Source: Diphasiastrum complanatum (taxonomy: Eukaryota; Streptophyta; Lycopodiopsida; Lycopodiales; Lycopodiaceae). Taken from it: a DNA stretch of 64,000 nt. Within the stretch, counting starts at the first letter, position 1; each line of letters opens with the position of its first letter. The translations under genes were made by a program, and so were the position numbers. The stretch lies in contig CM055101.1 in NCBI GenBank assembly GCA_029204225.1, forward strand, positions 617,006 to 681,005, read 5' to 3'. Below the pieces are notes generated by a model. That model was not told the DNA's origin. It saw only the letters and a list, made by a program, of their open reading frames with translations, and searched no databases. Below are positions 31,926-43,366 of this stretch, piece after piece.

Positions 31926-34602
31926 TTCCACCCCCAATCTGGATCTGTCTCACTATGGTGGCCAGTACTTGTGCAACCAGCTACGTGTCGAATGACGTCC
32001 CATCTAGCTTTCCTAAGTTCACGGCTCCATGATTAAGAATTTCCTTGATCCTATAAGGACCTTCGCCAGTGAATTTTAGCTTCCCCTTGATCGCCTTGGT
32101 TTTATACATCAGGACCAGATCTCCTGAATGAAGATCCTTCTTTTGTAATCTATGATCATGCCAAGCTTTGCATCTTTCCTTTTCAGTTGCCAGTGCATGC
32201 ACAGCTAGTAAGCGTGTTTCACAGAGTTTATGCAGAGCTTCGTGGCGTAGCTGTAGAGATTTGGACTCATTAAGACGCTGCGCAGTGGCAATCCTTAATG
32301 AAGGAACTCAAAACTCTACTGGTATCACATCATCATGATCATATACCAATTGGAAGGGTGTTTGATCAGTGCTCTCTTTATATGTTGTCCTGAATGCCCA
32401 TAGTGCAGCATGCAACTTGTGTTCCCAATCTGATCTGCTAGCTTCAACTATTTTCGTGAGCACGCTACATAGGATCTTATTGGATGAGTCTGCTTGCCCA
32501 TTACCCCGAGGATAAGGCGTACTGGTTTCGTGGATCACAAAGAATACCTCCAAGAGGACCTTGATGGTCTCATTGATGAAATGGCTTCTGTGATCACTGA
32601 CTAGTTCCACCGGGCATCCGAAGCGCACAATGATATTTTCATAAAGAAACTTGGCAGTGGTCCTAGCATCAGCTACTCTTACTCCTTGGCTTCGACCCAT
32701 TTGGTGAGCTAGTCTGTGGCTGCGATTATGTATCGACCCTGGGAACTCCTTGCTGTAGGGTGAATTGGACCAATATAATCCAATCCCCATTTTTCGAACG
32801 GTGCTTGGGCTAAGACTAGATGCAGTAGATCATAGTTCAATCTCGTTGGTCTCCTTGCCCTTTGGCACACATCGCACTTTTTCAAGTATTCCTCCGTATC
32901 TTTATGAATCGTTGGCCACCAACATCCTGATTGCAGGATCTTGTGAACTGTAATGTCAGATGCAAAATGACCCCCACCCATGCCTTCATGTGAAAGTGAA
33001 ATGATCTGGGTGGTCTCATGAGGAAGAATACACCGCCGAAGAATTCCATCTTGACCTCTTAGATACAATTGGCCGGCAATCAGCTGATAAGGGCTAGCCT
33101 TCAAGATCAATTTCCACTGTTCTGTCTTTGGTAGTGATTTGTCTACTTGGCCACGCATTAGATATTCAACAATGTCGGCAGCCCATTCTGGTATTGTGTC
33201 CACGTAATGGTAGTCGCAACATTTTTGTAACACCTTCTCCAAATTGGATAAGTGTTCTGAATCTAGTCCATGTATGCACAGATCGTCCAAGAAAATTTCC
33301 AAAAAATTTTGTAGATAATCTTTGAATGTCGCCTGCATGACTCACTGGAAAGTGCTTGGGGCATTGCAAAGTCCGAATGGCATCACTTTATAGGCATAAG
33401 TTCCCCATTCCGTGGCAAATGTTGTCTTGTGCTGGTCCTGAGGGGCTATTTTCACTTGGTTGTAGCCGCTGAAGCCGTCTAGAAAACTGTAGGCTTCGGC
33501 GCCAGCTACCTTGTCGAGGACACTTTCCATAAATGGTTAAGAAAAATGGTCCTTTTTGGTGACTGCATTGAGCGCCTTCAGATTCACACAGATCTGTATT
33601 TTGCCATTTTTCTTGGGTACTATAACTATCGGCGATACCCATTCTGTGTGCTCGATCTCGTAAATGAAATCTGCGTCCATCAGCTTTTGCAACTCCTGCT
33701 TAATCAGTTTTGTATAGTTCGGGTTGCAACAGTAGTAACGGCTCACCTCGGGGACTGCTTCGTCCACCAAGGGTATGGTATGTTGGACTACTGTTGGCGG
33801 AATGCCCTTTAGATCACTATAGCTCCAGGCAAAACAATATTTATATTCCACCAACAAGGATCGTAGTCTCTTGAACTGCGTGGGTTTTAACTGCTCTCTC
33901 ACATGCACTATCCTTTCTTCTTCTCCTGGCTCCGTAAGATTCATTGGTTGTGTTCGCACAGGTCCCTCGAAGACTTGTTCCACTGGTGCCTGACTTTGAT
34001 CAGGTTCTCGTTGGGCTTGCGGCATCATGATTACCACATCGTCCAAAGTATAATTCTTGAAAGTATCAGGCATTTCATGGATGGGAGCTCGTCGAGATTC
34101 CTCTTTCAGCATATTGATCTTGGCCCGACTGGTCATTTTTTGTTTTTCTGTCACCTGTGTAGAAGATGACATTGTGTCTGAGTCCAATTGGAGTGACTTC
34201 AAGGAATCCAACACCTTCTTTTTGCCCTTTTTTGTCATTTTGGTGGGTTCATCCTTGTTGTCTTTCTTTGGGACTGCTGTGACATTTGCCTCATGGTTGC
34301 GAATATCAACGTCTACTGTAGCCATCGCCTCTTCGGGTAGGTCACTCCATCGGATCACCTGGTTGTAGCAATTGCACAGATGGCAGAATCTATGTGTCAG
34401 TCTTAGATTTTGCTTTAGGACTGGACACTCGTTCGTTGTATGGTTTTGCGTGCATACTGAACACCATACATTCTCCCGTCGAGGATACTGCAGCTAGTTT
34501 GGTTCCGGTTGATGTGGAGTTACTGCTATAGTTCCTTGTAAGGCTTTCAGTTTTTGGTCAAACTGCGCCATAAGTTGCTCCATCTGCTATTTGTGTAATT
34601 TT
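31926..34602 (-). pseudogene. Ty3/gypsy pol and gag C-terminus, degenerate
   Basis: Minus-strand order: a gag zinc knuckle WCSVCTQNHTTNEC (near 34430-34466), an acidic linker, reverse transcriptase (WVSPIVIVPKKNGKIQICV; YSFLDGFSGYNQVKIAPQ; MPFGLCNAPSTFQ; FLDDLCIHG), integrase with its HHCC zinc finger (HEGMGGGH then CDVC) and core (WGLDYIGPI, VSDHRSHF, GNGQADSSNK), and a C-terminal GDLVLMYKTKAIKGKLKFTG segment. Stops are at 33537-33539 and 33342-33344 and near 34495, 32709 and 32306. There is also a frameshift near 32700. The expected integrase Glu (GNGQAE) is Asp. The RT thumb and RNase H are missing across an in-frame junction near 33220. Gag continues at 41039 beyond the nested Copia element. 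Confidence 0.88.
34598..34602. repeat. Target-site duplication ATTTT (left)
   Basis: It matches 41034-41038 and shows where the Copia element entered the gypsy gag region. Confidence 0.93.
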
Positions 34603-35257
34603 TGTGAAAAATACAGATCCTAAGTGGATCTAAACTCCAAGATCATTGGCTTGAATGCTTGCACTCCAAACTACATAAGCTAGGAATTGGCAACACATTC
34701 TATGCTACCTAGAATGCAAAGAACTTGATCAAAAAGCATTTACCACAAATGGAAACTTCCATAAACATCAAGTGCGGCCCAAAATAGCATTATACAGTCC
34801 ATAATACATCAGCCTACCACTTTTGGAAAGCACCTAAGATCATACACAATAGCTTGAAGACAATACACACAACAATGCTCTCAATGGAGGAAGAAACAAT
34901 GACAATGATCTATTGATCTCAATGAAGCATACAAAAGGTTTCTCCAACCTGTTCTCCACGACTTCCCTACTATTTATGGATGAGGAAGATGACTCTCTCT
35001 CCTCTCTCTAGAAGGTACTTGACCCTAGATATTCCCTATATAGGAAAAATAGCTAAAAATGGCTTATATGACCAAAATACATCAAAATGGTCTCATTTTG
35101 AAGGGTATGAAGTTTGACACTTCATCATACTGAAAAAATACAGTAAATAAAAACATTGTGGCCTGGTTCACACGTGTGAAACTCCAGAACCAAAACTATT
35201 TACAATTTTAGCCAATTTAGGCCTCAAACTAGCTAGGAAATGTTGACAATTTTCACA
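34603..35257 (-). repeat. 3' LTR of nested Copia element B
   Basis: 655 bp, minus orientation, with the G-box palindrome at 35167-35180. Its outer five bases supply the polyprotein stop, as in the sister copy. Confidence 0.96.
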
Positions 35258-38200
35258 CTCCCTCTTCAACATTGGATGCTAGTTTCAACATAGTCTTTGA
35301 GCACATTCCAAGATTAGATCTATGCATTAAATATAGGTCCTTTCCCAATGGTTTGGTGAAGATATCAGCCACACACTCCTTTGAAGAGACATGTTGAAGC
35401 TCCACCTCTTTGGCAATGACTTGATCTCTCACAAAATGGTGAGCAATCTCAATGTGCTTGCTCCTTGCATGAAAAACAGGATTGCTTGCCAAGCTTTGGG
35501 CTGAAAGGTTATCACAAAGTATGATTGGAGTCTTCTCTGGTTCCAGCAAGTGAAGATCCAATAACATCCTCTTGATCCAAAGAATCTCCTTGGTGCATGT
35601 TGTTAATGCCTTGTACTCGGCTTCGGTGGAAGATAGAGAGATAGTTGGTTGCTTCTTTGATAGCCATGAGACCACTCCATCTCCAAGATAGATTGCAAAG
35701 GCACTTGTTGACTTCCTATCCATTTGATCACCTGCAAAATCTGAATCTGAAAATCCACAAAGGTTAGGTGTAGTACCTCCATACAAGATGCCAAAATCTC
35801 TAGATCCCGAGATGTATCTAAGTACTCTCTTTCCTAGCTTCCAATGAGCCTCACTAGGATCTTGCATAAATTGACTTAGTTTACCAACCACAAAGCTTAG
35901 ATCAGGTCTTGTGATGGTTAACCATATAAGAGATCCTATTAGCTTTCTATAGAGAGTAATGTCCTTGAAGGATCTTTCATTACTTCTTGTAGTTAGCTTT
36001 ACATTTGATTCCATAGGAGTAGAAACAACTTTACAATCTTCCATATGAAACCTTTTTAGAATAGAGTTAACATACTTTTCTTGACATATGAATGTAGATT
36101 TAGAAGTTCTAATAATCTCTATTCCTAAGATATAATGAAGTTTACCAAGATCTTGAATTTCAAACTCTCTTTTGAGTGCCATCTTGATTTCATCTATATC
36201 TAGATTGTTACCACCACTTAAGATAATGTCATCAACATAGATCAAAAGTAAAGTGATATCATTTTCATTCAATCTAAAGTAGAGAGAATGATCATACTCA
36301 CTCATAACAAAGTTTTGAGAAAGTAAGAAGGAATTGAGCTTAGCATACCAACTCCTTGGTGCTTGCTTTAGCCCATACAAACTCTTTTGGAGATAGCACA
36401 CATGATTAGGCTCATCATGTGAAACATAGCCCTCGGGTTGCTCCATGTAAATATCTTCTTCAAGATCACCATTCAAGAAGGCATTAGTAACATCCATTTG
36501 CCACATATCCCAATCATAAAGAGTTGCAAGAGAGATTAGGATTCGAATAGTTACCATCTTTGCCACGGGTGCAAAGGTCTCATCATAGTCAATACCATAT
36601 TCTTGAGCATACCCCTTTGCCACCAACCTTGCCTTGTACTTGTTGATTGATCCATCTTGATTTGTCTTGATCTTGAAGATCCACTTACAACCAATTGCCT
36701 TCTTGTCCTTTGGAAGCTTTACCAACCTCCATGTGTTGCTTTTGATGAGTGCTTGATGCTCATGATCCATGGCTTGGATCCATTCCTTCTTTTGAATTGC
36801 TTCACCTACACAAGTTGGTTCATCAAAAGAGGTAAGAAAAGCAAAGTTAGAGCTGTCCACCACTTGCTTTCCTTTTTCATCATAGGTTAGCCTTGATGGC
36901 TTAGCCCTTTGCCTTTGAGTCTTCCTTGAAGTTTGCTTTGGAGTGGCATCTCCATCTTCATCCAAGACATCTTGCACATCATGATGATTAGTAGGCACAT
37001 CAACATCAACATCAACAACATTGGAAACATTCTCTTCATGAAAGATGACATCCCTACTTATGACAACTTTCTTTGTAGAAGGAATGTACACTTTGTAAGC
37101 CTTGCTTACTTCACTATAGCCAACAAACACACCCTTCTTTGATGAAGGATCTTCTTTAGTTCTATCATCAAGTGTGATATTGACAAAACATGTACATCCA
37201 AAGATCCTACAATGCTTGACACTCGGCCTTCTACCATAAAGAACCTCATGAGGAGTTTTACCATCCAAGGAAGCACTTGTCCATCTATTACATAGATAGT
37301 TAGCACATGCTAAAGCTTCCCCCCAAAAAGACTTAGCAAGATTAGCATGTAGTCTCATTGCCTTGGCACATTCACAAAGGGTTCTATTCTTCCTCTCGGC
37401 CACTCCATTCTGTTGTGGAGTCCTAGGACTAGACATCTCCCTCTTAATCCCATGTGCTATACAAAAGTCTTTGAACCTATTTGAGGTGTATTCCCCTCCA
37501 TTATCAGATCTTAAGCATTTGATCTTTGTATTGAATTGGTTTTCCATTTCATTCTTGAACTTGACAAATGCAGCAAACACTTCATCCTTACTTTTAAGAA
37601 GATAGATCCAAGTATACCTACTAAAGTCATCAATGAAAGTTGCATACATCTTTGCCCCACCATTGCTAGTTGTACTAGAAGAATGAATATCAGAATGCAC
37701 AAGTTGAAAAGCTTCTTTAGATCTAGAAGTAGATCTAGAATAAGCAAGTCTATGAGATTTGGACAAGGCACAATGTTCACAAACACTATTGTTTGCAACA
37801 AGACTTTTAGGGAGACCAAGAACAAGCTCTTTCTTTGCCATTACCTCCAAAGATTTGAAGTTGGGATGGCCCAACCTCTTGTGCCAAACTTCTTGGTTTG
37901 TCAATTGCTCCCTAGCCATACATCCTTCATGATTAGAGATCACACATGCATCAAGCTTGAAAAGTTTACCATGCCTCCTACCTTGAGCAATCAAGGATCC
38001 ACATTTACTTATCAAACATGCATCTCCAATGAACTCCACATCAAGTCCTTTGTCAATCATTTGACTTACACTAAGCAAATTCTTAGTGATTGAAGGAATG
38101 TACAAAACATTTTCAAGATTTGCTTTCCTATTTGTTGAAAGGGAAATAGGAATAGTGCCTATGCCTTTGATGTCACATTGACCATCATTTGCAGTGTAGA

Positions 38201-39206
38201 TGATGTTACCTTCTCCCTCATAAGACAATAAGGATGTAAAGTATTCCTTATGTCTTGTCATGTGAGATGAGGCTCCACTATCAATCCACCAAGGATCATT
38301 ATCATCTATGTTGGCTAACAAACTTGAAGTCATAACAAGTGATTCACATGTGTTATGTTCTTCCTCATCTATTGTAAGATTTCCTTGCCTCTCTCCTTGC
38401 TCTCTTTTCTTCTTATAACATTCATTTGCAAAATGACCTTTTATCCCACAATAAAAGCACTTGAACTTTGACTTATTGTTCTTAGTAGAAGAGGAAGAGG
38501 AAGAGTGATCATCATGATCAAAGTTACCACCTTTGGACCATTTCCCTTTGCCTTTACCTTTGCCCTTGAATTTGCCTTTTGTGAAGAAAGCCTCTTCACC
38601 TCCACCTTGCAAGGATGCACCATCAAGCTTTGATTGCAACCTATGTTCTTCAGCCAATAAGATTTCTTGCAAGTCAACCACACTTGGCAAGACTCTTTGA
38701 ATGGCAAAACTTTGCACAAGGTTAGCATGTTCATTTAGCAAACCATTCAACATAACTTGGACTATTTCACCATCTTTTATGTTCTCATCAATGCATGCTA
38801 AATCATCACTTAGGGACTTAACTCTCAAGATAAATGCATGAGCACTTTCACCCTCTCTTTGCCTACTAGAAAATATTTGTCTCCTTAGGGTCAATACCCT
38901 AGATGTGGACTTTGATTCAAAGAGCTTCTTTAAGGCATTCCATGCCTCACTTGCACTTTGACACTTTCCAACTTCCTTGAGAAGTTCATTTGTAACATTC
39001 ATTTTAATGATATGAAGAGCCCTTTTGGCCTTCTTATCAAACCTTTGTTGCTCTTGAAGTGTGAGAGGTCTCTCTTCAATTTCTGCAACTATGTCCATGA
39101 GTTCATTCAACTCAAGTAAGGACTCCATCCTCACTTTCCAAGTAGAGTAGTTTGATGAACTCAACCTTTCACTAGACTCTAGCATGATCCCACCATTGGA
39201 AGCCAT
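35253..39206 (-). CDS. Copia Gag-Pol polyprotein (1317 aa), intact, second copy
   Basis: By my reading it is identical to the polyprotein at 14379-18332 except for three residues: Arg for Ser in the pre-integrase HKxLGH motif, Ser for Phe in the RSTxRSKEAF stretch, and Ala for Thr just after the RT YVDD region (EIKMALKRE). HKRLGH is also what the second family has, so this copy has the usual residue and the other copy the variant. The zinc knuckle, protease DSGA, integrase D,D,E, RT YVDD and RNase H motifs are all present at the same residue numbers. There are no stops or frameshifts. Confidence 0.97.
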   Translation of the reverse strand: MASNGGIMLESSERLSSSNYSTWKVRMESLLELNELMDIVAEIEERPLTLQEQQRFDKKAKRALHIIKMNVTNELLKEVGKCQSASEAWNALKKLFESKSTSRVLTLRRQIFSSRQREGESAHAFILRVKSLSDDLACIDENIKDGEIVQVMLNGLLNEHANLVQSFAIQRVLPSVVDLQEILLAEEHRLQSKLDGASLQGGGEEAFFTKGKFKGKGKGKGKWSKGGNFDHDDHSSSSSSTKNNKSKFKCFYCGIKGHFANECYKKKREQGERQGNLTIDEEEHNTCESLVMTSSLLANIDDNDPWWIDSGASSHMTRHKEYFTSLLSYEGEGNIIYTANDGQCDIKGIGTIPISLSTNRKANLENVLYIPSITKNLLSVSQMIDKGLDVEFIGDACLISKCGSLIAQGRRHGKLFKLDACVISNHEGCMAREQLTNQEVWHKRLGHPNFKSLEVMAKKELVLGLPKSLVANNSVCEHCALSKSHRLAYSRSTSRSKEAFQLVHSDIHSSSTTSNGGAKMYATFIDDFSRYTWIYLLKSKDEVFAAFVKFKNEMENQFNTKIKCLRSDNGGEYTSNRFKDFCIAHGIKREMSSPRTPQQNGVAERKNRTLCECAKAMRLHANLAKSFWGEALACANYLCNRWTSASLDGKTPHEVLYGRRPSVKHCRIFGCTCFVNITLDDRTKEDPSSKKGVFVGYSEVSKAYKVYIPSTKKVVISRDVIFHEENVSNVVDVDVDVPTNHHDVQDVLDEDGDATPKQTSRKTQRQRAKPSRLTYDEKGKQVVDSSNFAFLTSFDEPTCVGEAIQKKEWIQAMDHEHQALIKSNTWRLVKLPKDKKAIGCKWIFKIKTNQDGSINKYKARLVAKGYAQEYGIDYDETFAPVAKMVTIRILISLATLYDWDMWQMDVTNAFLNGDLEEDIYMEQPEGYVSHDEPNHVCYLQKSLYGLKQAPRSWYAKLNSFLLSQNFVMSEYDHSLYFRLNENDITLLLIYVDDIILSGGNNLDIDEIKMALKREFEIQDLGKLHYILGIEIIRTSKSTFICQEKYVNSILKRFHMEDCKVVSTPMESNVKLTTRSNERSFKDITLYRKLIGSLIWLTITRPDLSFVVGKLSQFMQDPSEAHWKLGKRVLRYISGSRDFGILYGGTTPNLCGFSDSDFAGDQMDRKSTSAFAIYLGDGVVSWLSKKQPTISLSSTEAEYKALTTCTKEILWIKRMLLDLHLLEPEKTPIILCDNLSAQSLASNPVFHARSKHIEIAHHFVRDQVIAKEVELQHVSSKECVADIFTKPLGKDLYLMHRSNLGMCSKTMLKLASNVEEGV
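35258..35267 (-). other. Polypurine tract, nested Copia element B
   Basis: GAAGAGGGAG on the minus strand directly precedes the 3' LTR and is translated as the end of the polyprotein. Confidence 0.9.
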
Positions 39207-40366
39207 GATTCTAATGTTTCTTCAACTTTTAGGTTCTGTCCTAAAGCACTTAGCACTCACTTTTCTCTCAACAAATGATAGATAAAGAGATCTATGAAGA
39301 TTTAGGACCCTAAAACACTTCTATCTTGAACCTAGATGGTTTCCAAGCATAGAAAGGAAGATTGAAACACATGCAACACTTTGCACACACTAAGAATGGA
39401 TTACAAAATCAAACCAACCTGAACACACTCTTGCTTAAGCTCTCAAACTTTCCAGCAAGTGACCAAATCAAGTTATGGTGTGAAGAGTTACTTGCATTCT
39501 TAGAAAATACCCAAAACTAGGATGCCAAGATTACCTAGTAATGAACAAACTTGATCAACATATGATCAACACACTAAGATATTGATTCAACCTGTAAAAC
39601 CACATGTAAACCACACTTCTAAAAGTTTATAAACTCCAGCAAGTGATAAATACAAGATTTAGAGGTGAATGAATGAGCACACTTAGTGAATCACAAGACT
39701 AGCTTCACTATCTTGTCAAATCTTGGTGTTTAGATGTAGATCTAAGATCACTTCACATGAGAATGTTCCTCAACCTGTTAAGAACCTGAAAACACACTTG
39801 CATAATGGTTAACACCTTCCAGCAAATGCTCCAATCAAATTACATAAGGAGAGTTACTTACATGCTCAACAAAGTACACCAAAATTTATGCCAAAATTGA
39901 TGACAATCTTTACAATATGCTCTTCACAATGGAGCTTACAATATGTTCACCCAAAAAAGGGGATCTTTCATCCAAATGGGAGCTTTGCTCAGCCTTTAGG
40001 AGAATTACAACTCACTCAAAAGAGCATTTGTCATCCACTTAAGGAGAAGTTTCATCCACTTAAGGAGAGTGTTCATCCAAGAATGGAGATTGTCAACAAT
40101 AGGATTGAAAAGAACATTGTTAGTATTGAATATGCACAAGCCTCACAATCACAAATGATTAGGTGTTATGATCTGATCCAAAATAGTTTCTTTTCAGCCT
40201 CTGATCTTCAATAGACCTGAAATATGCTTTTGATCCACAAGTTCAACTCACAAAACAAAGGTTAGTAAGATTTGATCAACAAAGCAATGCAAAATCATGC
40301 TAGAACTTGATCAAACATCCAAATATCACCAAAAATGGAATACTTACTGTAAATAGAAGCCAACCA

Positions 40367-40378
40367 GCTCTGATACCA
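40367..40378 (-). other. Primer-binding site, nested Copia element B
   Basis: TGGTATCAGAGC on the minus strand abuts the 5' LTR. Confidence 0.95.
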
Positions 40379-41033
40379 TGTGAAAAATACAGATCCTAAG
40401 TGGATCTAAACTCCAAGATCATTGGCTTGAATGCTTGCACTCCAAACTACATAAGCTAGGAATTGGCAACACATTCTATGCTACCTAGAATGCAAAGAAC
40501 TTGATCAAAAAGCATTTACCACAAATGGAAACTTCCATAAACATCAAGTGCGGCCCAAAATAGCATTATACAGTCCATAATACATCAGCCTACCACTTTT
40601 GGAAAGCACCTAAGATCATACACAATAGCTTGAAGACAATACACACAACAATGCTCTCAATGGAGGAAGAAACAATGACAATGATCTATTGATCTCAATG
40701 AAGCATACAAAAGGTTTCTCCAACCTGTTCTCCATGACTTCCCTACTATTTATGGATGAGGAAGATGACTCTCTCTCCTCTCTCTAGAAGGTACTTGACC
40801 CTAGATATTCCCTATATAGGAAAAATAGCTAAAAATGGCTTATATGACCAAAATACATCAAAATGGTCTCATTTTGAAGGGTATGAAGTTTGACACTTCA
40901 TCATACTGAAAAAATACAGTAAATAAAAACATTGTGGCCTGGTTCACACGTGTGAAACTCCAGAACCAAAACTATTTACAATTTTAGCCAATTTAGGCCT
41001 CAAACTAGCTAGGAAATGTTGACAATTTTCACA
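40379..41033 (-). repeat. 5' LTR of nested Copia element B
   Basis: 655 bp, with the G-box palindrome at 40943-40956. One G-to-A type change relative to the 3' LTR is seen near 40735. Confidence 0.96.
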
Positions 41034-41038
41034 ATTTT
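41034..41038. repeat. Target-site duplication ATTTT (right)
   Basis: Second copy of the duplicated target; gypsy gag resumes after it. Confidence 0.93.
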
Positions 41039-41717
41039 GTCATTTGCTCCAGTAGCAATTTTGAGGATAGAATGGATGTGTTTGATGATGATGATGCGAT
41101 CGAGGGAGTAGGAGTGTGGGTGGAAAGATATTCGTCGTAAGATCCCTCATCCTCTTCCCTGATGGCATCTTCCATAGCTTCTTGCAGAGTAGCGTACTGC
41201 TCCCGTCGTTTCAGTTCTCTTCTGATGCTTTGTGGTAATCCGGCTAGGAACCACATGATCACCGCATGATCGGGAGTCAGGGCTACACTGCACTCGGATC
41301 ATAGATGTTTGACCCATTCAATATAGTCCCGGACCCTTTCTCGTTTTCCCATCTTGACTTTGCACAGTAGGAGAAACGGGTCTTCCAGGAACTTTCTTGG
41401 TTTAAAGCGCGTAATGAGAGCTGCTTTAATCGCTTCCCAGGTGGATTTCTCTTCCTTTGATAGGTTGAAAAACTAATCATGAGCCACTGCTAGTAAGAAC
41501 ATAGGGAAGAGCATCAGCTTCTCCGCAGGTGTCCGTTCGTCGTAGATTTCACAAGCTTGCTCGTAGATCTGGAGGAATCGGATGGGATTTGATGACCAGT
41601 CGTATTTTGGTATCTCCATCCATGGTGCTCTCCGGACTGCTTGCAAGGGAGCAACAGGTATGGGTTGGCCCATTGGATCCATTGGTGCTGGTTCCGGTTC
41701 TGCCTCTTGTTGCACAA
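41039..41717 (-). pseudogene. Ty3/gypsy gag N-terminal part, degenerate
   Basis: The minus strand reads WMEIPKYDWSSNPIRFLQIY, then a segment ending LLAVAHD, a stop where Trp is usual, FFNLSKEEKSTWEAIKAALI and TRFKPRKFLEDPFL, then in another frame MWFLAGLPQSIRRELKRRE. This is the order of the retrotransposon Gag domain of Ty3/gypsy elements. The remaining gag, with the zinc knuckle, lies beyond the nested Copia element at 34342-34602. Stops and a frameshift make it non-functional. Confidence 0.85.
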
Positions 41718-42440
41718 CTGCTAATCTGGGAAGGTGTGGTGTCTGATTTGCTATCCTTCGTGCTATTGATCATCCCGATCTCAGATTCATTTGATGGTGG
41801 GTTCCAAAGTGATTGGATCTTGCTTATACAGTAGGATGCAGTCTGGATCTTCAAGGATCTGATCAATCTGATCAGTTGGAAGTGAATTTTAGGCCTTTTA
41901 CAGTGGTTTTTCCTTGATAACTTTTTGCTCTTTGCACTGATTGACCTGAGATTTTGATAGTAGTTGGATCTAATGCAGATCTTCCACTGATCTTGTCTGC
42001 GAGGGTTATCTTGTGAGAGGGTTCTTAAGCTATTTTTGCAGGTAAAAAACTTGATATCTTTCAGATCTCTGGGAAGTAACTCTCGCAAGGTTCACAGTAG
42101 CTGGATCTAGGTAGATCTCACTATAGAATTCTTTGCGAGAGTTAACTTTCGTAAGAAGTGAAAATTTCACTATCTGCGAGGGTTCAAAACCACATTTTTG
42201 GCTTGATCTTCACCAGATCTTCACACTAACTCTCGCAAACTTCATCACTGATGTAAATTGCCATTCTGAATCGATTGAGAGGGTCTGCAAGAGTTCTTAC
42301 TGGAAGGATTTGTTGGATCTTCACTTAAATCCAATTTTCTGCTCACTGGAATCAGACTAACTCTCGCAAGCTCTTTGTGTCCTAGTCTCACTGAGATGGA
42401 ACTTTAGAATCCTCTGCGAGAGTTCTTGACCACTAGAACT
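41718..42440 (-). repeat. Gypsy 5' LTR/leader region with TGCGAGRGTTC motifs
   Basis: Non-coding, upstream of gag on the minus strand. From 41990 to 42425 it holds about eight copies, in both orientations, of a motif near TGCGAGAGTTC (for example near 41998, 42131, 42175 and 42415; reverse AACTCTCGCA near 42071, 42229 and 42360). The same motif clusters at 31420-31650 on the far side of pol, so both may be LTRs of one element. Exact LTR ends could not be fixed. Confidence 0.5.
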
Positions 42441-42581
42441 GAAAACTGTGTGTGGAATAACAATTGGATGGAAAATAGTATGAACTGACATTGGGTTTAA
42501 TTCTTAATGCATGCCAGCTATAACGGTTGGTGTGGCAAACACAAAAAGTTGTGAAATTTAATAGGAAGATATCCCACTACC

Positions 42582-42686
42582 AGCAATCACTGCCTAGAGA
42601 TAGCCGCTAGTAATCCAGCAATCACTGCCTAAAGATAGTCGCTAGTAATCCAACAATCACTGCCTAAAGATAGCCGCTAGTAATGA
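42582..42686. repeat. 35-bp minisatellite, three units
   Basis: Three head-to-tail units begin AGCAATCACTGCCTA and contain CGCTAGTAAT, with two to four differences between units. No gene overlaps it. Confidence 0.9.
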
Positions 42687-43366
42687 ATGTCACGACATAT
42701 GTATAGTTGTGAATATATGATAGTGCTATTGAGCTTTTCTAAAAATAAAATTACCTTGAATTCTTCTAGGTTAATTTTTAAGCCTGGAGCGACATGTAGT
42801 TCAGTTGTTGTGAAAAAATATTTATTTCTACAAAACAATAAAATAGGTGTTTTCTCAAATTAGCCAATAATAAATTGTTGGTTTAATTTATGATCCTTTC
42901 ATTCTCTTTTCCATCAATATTTATACATGGAAAAAACCATCCATCGAAAAAATATAGCTACAGTGTCAAATCAACCTACTACTTGCCTCAGATCTCAAAT
43001 CTCATAAATGTAGATTTGATAGACATTTCAATGTATGGTAAAACCTCTCCACGTTTCTTGAAATGCGAGGAGTTTGCAAAGCTTAGAGCTCGATAATCTG
43101 CTTGTGGGGTGCTGGCAATTATTAGTATAGATCTACTTGTGGGGCGCTGGCCAGGGCAAATTTGTGGTTCGTGTAAGCCATTATTGGCATTAATTCTCCT
43201 AGTTAATGTTATCGATTTCAACTCAACATCTTTAACATACCACTACACACACACTCTATGAAGTTGAACATTTATATGCAAGCATTCCTTGGTGTAGAAT
43301 TCTCTCTCTTCGGACTACTTTTTTCTCTCGTGAGTTTTATTGATCAGCTTCCAAATTCAAGGTTTC
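42687..43366. other. Non-coding stretch upstream of the Cys/His-rich gene
   Basis: I see no gene. A short duplicated phrase CTTGTGGGG(T/C)GCTGGC occurs near 43102 and 43138. TTATATGC near 43271 might be a core promoter element of the gene that follows. Confidence 0.4.

Larger units (their letters stand above)
34603..41033 (-). mobile_element. Intact Ty1/Copia retrotransposon nested in gypsy gag (element B)
   Basis: The 6431-bp minus-strand copy is of the same family as the element at 12553-18982, with 655-bp LTRs, primer-binding site, intact polyprotein and polypurine tract. It is flanked by the 5-bp duplication ATTTT (34598-34602 and 41034-41038). Its LTRs appear to differ at one site, a CpG-type G/A change. 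Insertion split the gag gene of a minus-strand gypsy element. Like its sister it appears able to move autonomously. Confidence 0.98.

Noticed and set aside
31981-32202. Gypsy pol C-terminus considered as a chromodomain
   Set aside because: The segment (GDLVLMYKTKAIKGKLKF) is the integrase C-terminal barrel-like region; no chromodomain aromatic pattern follows before the polypurine tract.
41549-42088. 179-codon minus-strand frame upstream of gypsy gag
   Set aside because: It overlaps the true gag frame at one end and motif-rich non-coding sequence at the other; its composition does not look like a protein.
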